Of a stretch of DNA of 32,252 bases, positions 7,926 to 17,600 are shown one piece after another. The notes beneath the pieces were generated by a model. It saw nothing but the letters and a program-made list of their open reading frames with translations. It did not search any database and was not told where the DNA came from. Positions within the stretch are counted from its first letter, which is position 1, and every line of letters starts with the position of its first letter. The translations under genes and the position numbers were made by a program. Origin of the DNA: Bacteroidota bacterium (GTDB lineage Bacteria; Bacteroidota; Bacteroidia; 2-12-FULL-35-15). Location of the stretch: NCBI GenBank assembly GCA_947447995.1, contig CANFLQ010000019.1, positions 1-32,252 on the forward strand, in the 5' to 3' direction.

Positions 7926-10900
7926 ATTTCAGGGTTTATTATTACTTCAGTTTTAATTATTGTGCCTTTGCCTATTTCGCTAACTATTTCAAAATTAGCA
8001 CCAATGCTATTTGCACGCTCTTTCATACCGATAAGTCCCATCGAAAACGGGTTTTTTTGTTTATGAATATCCATTCCTTTTCCATTATCTTTAATAATTA
8101 GGGTTAGTCTTTTTTTCTTTAAATACAGCATAATAGTTACAGTATCTGCATCTGTGTGTTTTGATATATTTGTTAGTGATTCCTGACAAATGCGAAAAAA
8201 ACAAGTTGAAATATTTTTATTAAACTGTTGTTCATTTACATCTATTTCCAAATTACAACTTACACCTTTTTTTTTCTCATAAGCATTCACTAACCATTCG
8301 ATTGATGATGCTAATCCAAGTGTATCTAGTATTCCTGGTCTTAATGAAGTTGCTATTTTTCGTAAATTTTGAATAGTGGTATCTACATCATTTAAAAGTT
8401 CCTTTATTTTTTGTTCACTAAAAGGATTATTTGCACCTGTTTTTTTTAATGATGAAATTCCGAATTTTATTCCAGCCAACTGTTGTCCCAATTCATCATG
8501 TATTTCTCGTGCTAAACTAGTCCTTTCATCTTCCAGTACCTTATTAAGATGATTAGCAAAGTTTCTTATTTTGATTTCGGATTCTATTAGAAGTTCTTCT
8601 GCCTTTTTTTTAATTGTAATATCCCTAATAACGTGTTGACTACCTGTCCTGTTTCCTTTTTCTATAATTGGATTTATTCTTGCCTCCAACCATAAACTTT
8701 TACCATCAAGGGTAAGTCCTTTAAATTCAAATGAATCATGAACTTGTTCTCCCAACAGTCTTTTTTTACGCCTTTTATAAAGTTCTTCACAAAATTCTGA
8801 AGCCAAAAAATCTTCTTGATTAAAATTATTAATGTCTTTATTTTTTATTCCAAATATTTCACAAAATTGTTGGTTGGCAAAAGTTATTTCGCCTTTCATA
8901 TTCTCAACAAAAAAGCCATCGTTCATATTATCAATAAGGGTTTTATATAATCGCTGGCTTTCAAATAATAATTGTTCTGATTTTTTTCGCTCAGTAATGT
9001 CTCTTATAAATCCTATAAAATACCTTTCCCCATTTATTAATGATGCAGAAGTGTTGATTGAAACATAAAATTCCAGTCCATTTTTTTTAAGAAGAGAGGT
9101 TTCCAGCGGTTTTTTAAATATAACACCTTCTTGAATTGAAGAAAAATGCTTAAGTCCACTATAAAATGCTTTATGATAACGCTGAGGCATAATAGTTTCG
9201 GCAAGGTTTAGACCTAATACTTCATTTTCTTTCCAACCAAATAATTCTTCCGATTTAGTGTCCCATTTTGTAATAACTCCTTTTCCATCCGTAATTATTA
9301 CAGCATCTGGCGAAGCTTCGTATATACTTTGAACAAGTTTTTTACTTTCATTTAATTCAAGCTCCGATTTTTTTCTTTCGGTAATATCAACAAATCTTAA
9401 TACTGCATTTTTTCCGTTACCTTCAAAACTTGTAATACTTACAATAAACCAATATTTTTGATTTGCGGAATAACAAGGATATTCAAGCTCAAATCGAAGT
9501 GTTTCTTTTTTTAATATCGCATATAATCCATCTAAAATTTTTCTGGCATAGTAATCTCCGCAGGCTATTGCCTGGTCGCAAATTTTTAAATAATTGGCGC
9601 CTAAAAAAATTTTAAATAAAGTGTAGCTTTCTTTTTGTTGTGCTGCTTTTTTCCATGATTCATTAATTGAAATAACAATTCCATTTGGATTAATTACTGC
9701 AATATAGGAATTGAGGGAAGATAATATTCCTCTATTAAAAGCTTCTGTTTCTGCCAGCTTTATTTCATTTTGCTTTTTCTTTAAAACTATTGAAGCTTGA
9801 TTTAAAAAACGCAAAACTATTTGTTTTTCAGCTTCATTAAATATACGTGACGCGGTAAAAGTAATAAGGCCTAATAATGTATTATTTGATATTATGGATA
9901 AAATTCCTAAGGTATTAATATCATTAAACTCCTCAATCCAATCTTCAATTTTTTCTAAATTTCCATTTTCATAATGCGACGAAATTATTTTTTTTATTTC
10001 ACTTTTATCACTGGTTATAAAATTTGCTTTTTTATCAATAATATTAGCATATATAGCTCCCTTTTTAATTGATGGAATTATGTTTGAGGCGGTTTTTCCA
10101 ATTTTCCTTTCCAATTCTAAAATAAATCCATTTTCAATGTATGATCCAACCAGTTCTAATTTACTCACTTCTTTATCGTACAAGTATATTCTGCTCGATT
10201 TAATTTCTGCCACATCATTGAGTGCTTTTAATAATAAATCAGCAATTTCGCCTATGGAATCTTCTTTTAAAATAGCGTTATTAATTTTTTCAGAATTGGA
10301 TATTTCTTTAAAATTCAATTTTAACTCCTCTTCTGATTTTTTTCTTTCGGTAATATCAACGTGTCTTAAAACAGCTTTATCGCTGTCCCCTTCAAAGCTT
10401 GTAACACTTAAATTAAACCACCGTTCTTTTTCGAGAGAATGGCAAGGGTATTCCAATTGAAATTGGGATACTTCGTTGTTTAAAACAGCTTTAATTCCTT
10501 GTAAAGCATCTTTAGCATATTTGTCGCCTGAGGTAATAGCTTTTTCACAAACATTAAAATAATTACTCCCCAAGGAGGTTCTTTTAAGATTGTATTCACC
10601 ATTTGTTGTTGAAAATGTATCCCAAGCCTGATTAACAGAAAGAATTGATCCTTTTATATCAATAACAGCAATTTGGGAAGGAAGTGAAGAAAGGATGCCT
10701 TTACTAAATGTTTCACTTTCTTTTATTTTAAATTCTGCAATTTTAAGTTCTGTTATATCTTGCGCTATTCCAATTGCTTTGATTGGTTTACCTGTTTTAT
10801 CAAAAAATAATTCAGCATCTCCTATAATGTATTTATTAGTATTATCAGCATTTGTAATGCGAAATTCAATAGGCGGTTTTTTTATTCCCGTTGTAAGTAA

Positions 10901-11146
10901 AAAAAACCAATTTCTTAATAATTCTCTGTCATCGGGATGTAAAAGATTAAGGAACGATTCTGTATTTAATTCAAAAGTTAAAGGATCGCAATTGTGTATT
11001 TTGTACATTTCTGCAGACCAGTATATAGCTTTTGTAACCAAGTTTATTTCCCAATCGCCAATTTTAGCAATTCGTTGTATCATATTTAAATGTAGTTCAC
11101 TGGGCGGTGTAACTCTTTTTGATTTAGATACGGTTTTATGATTCAT
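7922..11146 (-). CDS. Multi-PAS/GAF sensor histidine kinase (HisKA_3/NarX-DegS type)
   Basis: The 1074-residue kinase has no clear membrane segment or signal peptide, so it appears to sense a cytoplasmic signal. Domains in order: PAS (about 20-137), cysteine-containing PAS copy A (143-272), GAF-like (285-456), PAS copy B (466-597), PAS (601-722), PAS (725-848), HisKA_3 dimerisation domain with phospho-acceptor His883 in LAREIHDELGQQLAGIKF, and HATPase_c with N-box Asn993 (ICQESLTNISKH), G1 box DNGKGM (1020-1025) and GLIGMKERA. Several PAS segments end in the D-I-T-E-R-K-K-S linker. Copies A and B are clear duplicates of each other. It is the first gene of a three-gene operon with the NarL regulator and a receiver protein. 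No promoter matching TAnnTTTG is evident close upstream. Confidence 0.93.
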   Translation of the reverse strand: MNHKTVSKSKRVTPPSELHLNMIQRIAKIGDWEINLVTKAIYWSAEMYKIHNCDPLTFELNTESFLNLLHPDDRELLRNWFFLLTTGIKKPPIEFRITNADNTNKYIIGDAELFFDKTGKPIKAIGIAQDITELKIAEFKIKESETFSKGILSSLPSQIAVIDIKGSILSVNQAWDTFSTTNGEYNLKRTSLGSNYFNVCEKAITSGDKYAKDALQGIKAVLNNEVSQFQLEYPCHSLEKERWFNLSVTSFEGDSDKAVLRHVDITERKKSEEELKLNFKEISNSEKINNAILKEDSIGEIADLLLKALNDVAEIKSSRIYLYDKEVSKLELVGSYIENGFILELERKIGKTASNIIPSIKKGAIYANIIDKKANFITSDKSEIKKIISSHYENGNLEKIEDWIEEFNDINTLGILSIISNNTLLGLITFTASRIFNEAEKQIVLRFLNQASIVLKKKQNEIKLAETEAFNRGILSSLNSYIAVINPNGIVISINESWKKAAQQKESYTLFKIFLGANYLKICDQAIACGDYYARKILDGLYAILKKETLRFELEYPCYSANQKYWFIVSITSFEGNGKNAVLRFVDITERKKSELELNESKKLVQSIYEASPDAVIITDGKGVITKWDTKSEELFGWKENEVLGLNLAETIMPQRYHKAFYSGLKHFSSIQEGVIFKKPLETSLLKKNGLEFYVSINTSASLINGERYFIGFIRDITERKKSEQLLFESQRLYKTLIDNMNDGFFVENMKGEITFANQQFCEIFGIKNKDINNFNQEDFLASEFCEELYKRRKKRLLGEQVHDSFEFKGLTLDGKSLWLEARINPIIEKGNRTGSQHVIRDITIKKKAEELLIESEIKIRNFANHLNKVLEDERTSLAREIHDELGQQLAGIKFGISSLKKTGANNPFSEQKIKELLNDVDTTIQNLRKIATSLRPGILDTLGLASSIEWLVNAYEKKKGVSCNLEIDVNEQQFNKNISTCFFRICQESLTNISKHTDADTVTIMLYLKKKRLTLIIKDNGKGMDIHKQKNPFSMGLIGMKERANSIGANFEIVSEIGKGTIIKTEVIINPEI
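9353..10720 (-). repeat. Intragenic duplication of a cysteine-containing PAS domain
   Basis: Two segments of the kinase, about 10322-10720 (residues 143-275) and about 9353-9754 (residues 465-598), encode the same PAS subtype. Shared positions include G-I-L-S-S-L, L-G-x-N-Y, C200/C523, G-D-x-Y-A, LEYPC (C235/C558), W-F, TSFEG and DITERKKSE. A GAF-like domain lies between them. The copies differ at many positions, so the duplication is old or the subtype was acquired twice. Confidence 0.85.
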
Positions 11147-11440
11147 AAACCTGTTTTATTTAACCCGATATTTTTTGAAATAATTATAATGCTATAATTG
11201 TTAATCTGTTTTTGTAAAATACAATGTTAATGATTTATTTTAAGCTTTTAAATTTAATCTATTTTTTAAAGGCTTTAATAATTATTTTTTGTTTTTTTGT
11301 CGAAAAAACTACAACGTTTACTTGCAGTAATTAATATAATAATTTGTTTTTAGCGATATAGTTAAATCCTTCAAATGAAATTTTGAAATTTATTTTAAAT
11401 AATTATAATCTCAAAATTCATATTATTTTAAAGAGTTTTA

Positions 11441-11483
11441 TGTAGTTGCAAGCTACATTATTATGTAGTTGTAATAATTACAA
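11441..11483. promoter_or_regulatory. Dyad cluster: two TGTAGTTG copies and a TTGTAAT-A-ATTACAA inverted repeat
   Basis: TGTAGTTG occurs at 11441-11448 and again at 11464-11471, 23 bp apart (about two helical turns). The first copy forms a short dyad with CTACA at 11453-11457. The second runs into a perfect 7+7 inverted repeat with a one-base centre, TTGTAATAATTACAA, at 11469-11483. The arrangement looks like an operator for a dimeric regulator, possibly the NarL-type regulator. This is inference. Confidence 0.4.
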
Positions 11484-11525
11484 ACTGTAATTCAAGTTTC
11501 AAGTATTTGTCATTTTATTACCTAC

Positions 11526-11537
11526 ACTTATATAAGT
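11526..11537. promoter_or_regulatory. 12-bp perfect palindrome ACTTATATAAGT
   Basis: It lies about 60 bp upstream of the TAnnTTTG box of the T9SS cargo gene, a position suitable for an activator or repressor site. AT-rich palindromes also arise by chance, so confidence is low. Confidence 0.3.
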
Positions 11538-11594
11538 AATATAGGCTACAACAGAATCAGCTTTTTGTTTACAGAATACATGTTTAATGGTTTG

Positions 11595-11602
11595 TAAATT
11601 TG
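11595..11602 (+). promoter_or_regulatory. Candidate -7 promoter element of the T9SS cargo gene
   Basis: TAAATTTG matches TAnnTTTG and lies 83 bp before the ATG, which would give a leader of about 75 nt. The nearest upstream TTG (11565-11567) is 27 bp away, longer than the usual spacing of about 19-20 bp, so the -33 element is uncertain. Confidence 0.45.
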
Positions 11603-11685
11603 AAATATCTATTTTTATTTATTTCAAAAAAACATAAATAGCGTATTTTTTTTAAGATAATAATCAAACTTAAAATAGAGTTATT

Positions 11686-14600
11686 ATGAAAAAAATATAT
11701 TTTATCTGCATTTTAGGAATTTGTATAACTGGGCATATTTATTCCCAAACATCATGGATTGGTGTAACAAGTACCAATTGGAATACAGCTACTAATTGGA
11801 CATCAGGGGTTCCATCAGCAACCGTTGATGTAATAATAGGTGATGCTAATTTTATAGGAGGATTTCAACCAAAACTAACTGCAACATCTGTTTGTAAATC
11901 TCTTACAATTGGATCTGGAGCTATTTTATCTACATTAACCATTGCAAAAAACATTACGGTATCGGGCAATATTACAATTGGAGCTAATGGAACTATTTTA
12001 CATAACGTAGCAAATACTACTATTACATTAAAGGGAAATTGGACGAAAACAGGCACTTATACTGCTAGTTTAACTACTAATCAAATTACTTTTTCGGGAG
12101 CAGCACAAATTTTGACAGGTGCAACTACATTTAAAAAATTAACTATAAATTCTGGCAGTACTTTAACGTTAGCCAATAATATTGTTGTAAATACTAGTTT
12201 ATCAATAAGCGGTACATTAAATCCCACATCTGCTTATATTGTGTCAGGAACAGGAACATTAACTGTAAATTCTGGAGGTGTTATTTTAGTTTATGCTGCC
12301 GACTTTACAAGTAACTACACTATATCAGGTACTGTTTCATTAAATGGGTCTAGTACAGTTAATTATGCCGCATCTACAATTAATCAAAACATTACAAATT
12401 CACTCACTTATGGTTATTTGAGAGTAAGTGGAGGCTTGATAAAAACGCTTACCGGAAATTTACCAACACTAAATTCTACTTCGGCTAACTCTGGACGAAT
12501 TTATATTGATGCTGGCACATTAGATCTTCAAACATACACAGCAAATAGAGGAACAACGGTAACAGGCGGATTTATTATTATTGCAAACGGTGCATTTTTT
12601 AAAATAGGCGGAACTAATACATTTCCTTCAAACTACAATACAATTACAATTGCATCCAATGCCACAGTTGAATATTCAGGTACCAACCAAACTGTTTTAG
12701 CTACCTCTTATGGTAATCTTACACTTAGCAGTAGTAGTGGATCGGTTGTAAAAACAATGCCAGTTACAGCACTTACAATTGCAGGTAGTCTTACAAGTAG
12801 TATAAGTACTGGAACGTCTGTATCCTTTACCGCTGGCAATAATATTACCGTTAACCGCAATGTAAGTTTGGGCGCTTCAACTACATTTGATGCCAGTTCT
12901 TTCCTACATACATTTAAAGGTAATTGGATAAATAATGGAACCATTACAGGTAGTACATCAACTGTTACATTGAGCGGAGTTAATTCAGTAGTGAGTGGAG
13001 TAGGAGTAAACAATTTTAATAACCTTACATTTTCAGGAGTAGGCGCTACGGGGGCTAGCACTACTTCAATTAATGTAGCTGGAAATTTATCAACCACAGG
13101 TGCGGGCAGTTTTACTCACGCATCTAATGGAATTGTATCAATGACAGGAACCGCTAAAACAATTTTAGGAAATGGGTTTACGTTTAGTAATTTGAATATA
13201 TCAGGAAACATAACTACTGCTGCAAATATAAAAATTGCAGGAAATTTTACTGTAAATGGCACTTTTGCTGCCAGTAACGGTACAAGCACATTTAATGGTT
13301 TAACAAAAATAATTTCAGGGAGTGGAACAATTACATTTTTTGCGCTAAATGTATTGGGAACTATATCAACAGCAAATAGTTTTACAATGTTGTCTAATTT
13401 ATCCGTTGCTGTTGCCGCATCCTTAACTGCTACAGCAGGTACCGCAACTATTAATGGTACAACAAGTTTTTCGGGAATTGCTAATTTATACAATGTTACT
13501 ATTAATGCAACAAAAACATTGGTTATGGGAACAAATTCGGTACTAGGTATTGCAAATACGTTTACTAAAACAGGAACACTAAATGTTACTAGTAATATAC
13601 CCAATACAGTAGAATACAACTCTTCTGGAGCGCAAAGTATTGTAAACACTACGTATAATAATTTAACACTTGCAAATGGAGGGGTAAAAACAGTTGCAGG
13701 TGCTATTACTGTAAATAGAGATTTTACAATTAATCCTAGTGTTACATTTGATGCTTCTTCGTTCATTTTTTCATTGTATCGCCATTGGATAAATAATGGC
13801 ATATTTACTGCCTCAACATCTGATGTACAATTTAGAGGGGCAAATGCGGCTGATGTAACAGGGGCTTCAACTTTTTATAAATTAACGGTAAATAAAAGTA
13901 GTACCGTTTTATGGGTAACATTACTGAGTAATATAACGGTTACAAATAACCTAACCATGACACAAGGAAATATGCAAACAGGAACCTATTCCGTTACCAT
14001 TACTGGTACGAGGCTTGGAACAGGTTCAGGTGTAATCATAGGTACTATTACGCAAAACCACACATTTACTAATGGTGTCATCTACTATTTTGAGGGACCA
14101 GATAATCGAATTATTTTTACGTCACCTTCGGCTGGTTTAACTTCAGTAACTGTAAAAAGTACTTTAGGGGCAATTGCCGATTTTGATGCAACAAGAGAAT
14201 GTATTTTGAGAGAATATGAAATCATTATTCCCTCAGGAACATATACTAACGCTACTTTAAGATTACATTATCAAGATAATGAATTAAATGCTTTTGATGA
14301 ACCTAATTTGGCTGAATTCAAATTTAATTCAGGTACAACTTGGGACAGTATTGGTAGAACAACCTTTAATTCAACAACAAATTATGTAGAAAAAACAGCA
14401 ATTGTAACAATTGCAGGACGCTGGACTTTATCAGGAGTAAGAAATACAGTAAGATGGAACGGTTCAGTTAGTTCGGCATGGGAAACAGCAGCTAACTGGA
14501 CAACCATATCAGGCTCTAATATGAGCAACCGTATACCTACTTCAACAGATGCAGCAGAAATAGGACAAGCATCATTTACAAACAGTCCAATAATTACATC

Positions 14601-17600
14601 GGCACAAACCGTAAACGTACTAAGATATGGAAGCATACAAGGAAGTACACTTACAATAGCTTCAGGTTCATTAACAACTATTGGCAGTATTAAAGGATTA
14701 TGGAGTGCTGCCGCTTCACATACCTTAGATGTAGCATCTGGAACATTAATTGTGGGAACCAACCTTGATTTATGTGATGGAACAGCTGGTCATGATATTT
14801 TATTGAAAATTGGATCAGGAACAGCTACCATAAATTTTGATTTAACTCAAAGTTCAACAGGGGGCGTAAACTTTACAGGTAATGGTACATTAACAATAGG
14901 GGGCTTATATAATTATATAACTGGAAGTTTTATAGCTGGTTCTGGTACGGTTATTTATACAGGAACAGAAGCTCAAATAGTTGCTCCTGTAACATATAAC
15001 AACCTTACGTTTACTAAATCAACTGAAACGGCTGTTATTAATGCCCCTACAATTGTAAACGGAAATATTACAACAAGTATAGGTGGTGAATTGATGGTGT
15101 CAAATACGTTAACAGTACTTGGTAATATTACAATAGGAGTAGGAAATGAATTTACAGAAAATGGAGTATTAATCAATGTGGGAGGAAATTGGACTAATAA
15201 CGGAACATTTACTGTTTCAAATGGGAGTGTAAATTTTAATGGAACAGGAAACCAATCTGTAAATACAAATATATTTAATACGCTTATAGTAAATAAATTA
15301 GGCGGAACTTTATTGCTAACAGGGAATTTAGTTATTAATAGCAATTTAACCCTCACTTCAGGAATATTAGATTTATCAACCTTTACAGCTAACAGAAGTA
15401 ATACAGGGGGGGTTATCACGCTTGGTGCAACTTCTTTACTCAAAACAGCAGGAGTCAGTAATTTTCCAGGTAATTTTATTTCAACATTGTTGGATGCCAC
15501 AAGTACTGTAGAGTACAATGGTGCAATTGCTCAAAATATAACAGATATTGATTATGGAAATCTTACTTTTTCTAATGGTGGAGTTTCAGCAAAAGCTTTA
15601 CAAGGAGATGTGCAAGTAAACGGAGATTTGCTTATTAATTTGGGTGCTACACTTGATCCTGGTGCAAATAAAATTACTTTATATGGCAATTTTACAAATA
15701 GCGGAACCTATATACCAGCAACAAGTACATTAATTTTAAATGGCACATCTAAAATTTTTGCTGGCAATACAACTTTAAATAATTTAACAACTATTACAGG
15801 AACCTATTCTGTTACTAGTTCGGTATTAACTGTTGCTGGCGACATGTTTTGCGATACAACAGCATCAATTAATTTTGGAAATGTTGATGTAACATTAGAT
15901 GGCGATTTTACAAATAAAGGTACGTTAATAAGTAATGGCGTTTTAACTTTTTCAGGTACCAGGTTACAAACATTTCAATTAATTGGGGCTATAATTTCGG
16001 CATCTACAGGTATTGTAAATTTTAATGGCTCCGTAACTCCAATTAGCAACTCTGTAAATAGTACCGTATCGTTTTATACAGTAAATTGGAATAATACAGG
16101 AACTGGGGCGTATGTAATTTCTTCTCCTTGGACTGTTGTAAAAGCCATTAACATAGCAACAGGTACTACATTAGACTTTGGATCCTTAACCCATAATTTT
16201 TACGGAAATTTTACAAATAATGGTACAGTAACAAGTAGTGGTATTTTAAATTTTACGCCACATCCAGCATATACCTCAGCGGCCACAGTTACGCTTGATG
16301 CAGTAGGCGGAAGTTTTTCCAGTACTGGAACTGTAAATTTTGGAAGTATAACAACTACCCCAACGTTAACAATTGTAGATAATACCCCTACGTTTAATAA
16401 TGTAAATATTACCAATACAAATGCCGCAGGTATTACGCCTCCAAATGCTTGGACAATAGGGCAAAATTTATATATTGGATCTGGTGCTATATTTAATGCA
16501 GGAACTGGATTAAGTCATACTATTGCAGGAAGTATTACAAATAACGGTACTTTAAATGGAAATACTTCTACCATTACTTTTACAGGTAATCCTGCATTTA
16601 TTGATGGTGTAGGAACGGACTTATACCACAACTGTACTGTTGCTTTTGGTGCAAATTTAACATTGAATAAATCAATTGGTATTGATGCAAACCTTGTGGT
16701 AGATGGTGATTTTATTAGTACTGGCAGAACTGTAACTTTTTCAGGAACAGGAAACTCAACAATTAGCGGAACAGCTGGCATTGTTACGTTTGATGATTTG
16801 GATCAAAATAAAACAAATGCAACTACCTCTCTTTTAGTACCCGTTACTATTACCAACGAATTAACACTGATAGATGGAATCATAAATACGACCTCAGCAA
16901 ATATACTTACGGTAAATAATAATGCAAGTTCTACATCAGGATCTTCGACCTGTTTTGTAAATGGTCCTATGAAAAAAATTGGAGATGAACCATTTGTATT
17001 TCCAGTTGGTAAATCAGGAACACCTAATATTTGGGCACGTATTGAAATGATAAATGATGCAAGTTTTCAAAATTTTGATTCAACTACAGTTTTTACTTGT
17101 GAGTATTTTAAGGCGGCTCCTGTTTTTTATAACAACTCATCTAAAATGGGAATAGGAGTATACAGTGTAAGTGCTATTGAATATTGGGATTTGGATAGAA
17201 CTGCCGACCCTGGAAATAATGCTCAATGTAATATTGCATTGTATTGGGAAGATGCAACTAGAAGTGGAATTACAAGTAATTTAGATTTATTTGTTGCACA
17301 CTATGATGTTTCAGGAACAACCAAATGGGAAAAACAGGGTGGTACTGGAATAGGAGGGGCCTCTGGTTATGTTAATTCGTTAATTCCTGTAAGTTCTTTT
17401 AGTCCTTTAACCTTTGGTACCCTATTTGGAATAAACCCATTACCAATAGAACTACTATCTTTTAGTGCTAAAATAGAAAACAGTGATCGTATAAAAACAA
17501 GTTGGGTAACAGCTTCCGAAACTAATAATGATTATTTTACATTGGAAAAATCCATAGACGGAATTCATTTTATAGCAATAGCAACCATGCCTTCAAATGC

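Larger units (their letters stand above)
11147..11685. other. 539-bp AT-rich divergent intergenic region
   Basis: No plausible gene is seen on either strand. The region separates the kinase operon from the giant T9SS cargo gene and holds the dyads at 11441-11483 and 11526-11537, plus a TAnnTTTG box at 11595. It has many A/T tracts and is much longer than other gaps in the window, which fits a regulated divergent promoter region. Confidence 0.6.

Noticed and set aside
11865-16781. Long antisense frames within the T9SS cargo gene
   Set aside because: They are rich in Val, Pro, Leu and Thr, as expected from the complement of Thr/Asn/Gly repeat codons, with no recognisable domain or start context. 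The sense frame has a signal peptide and a sorting domain.
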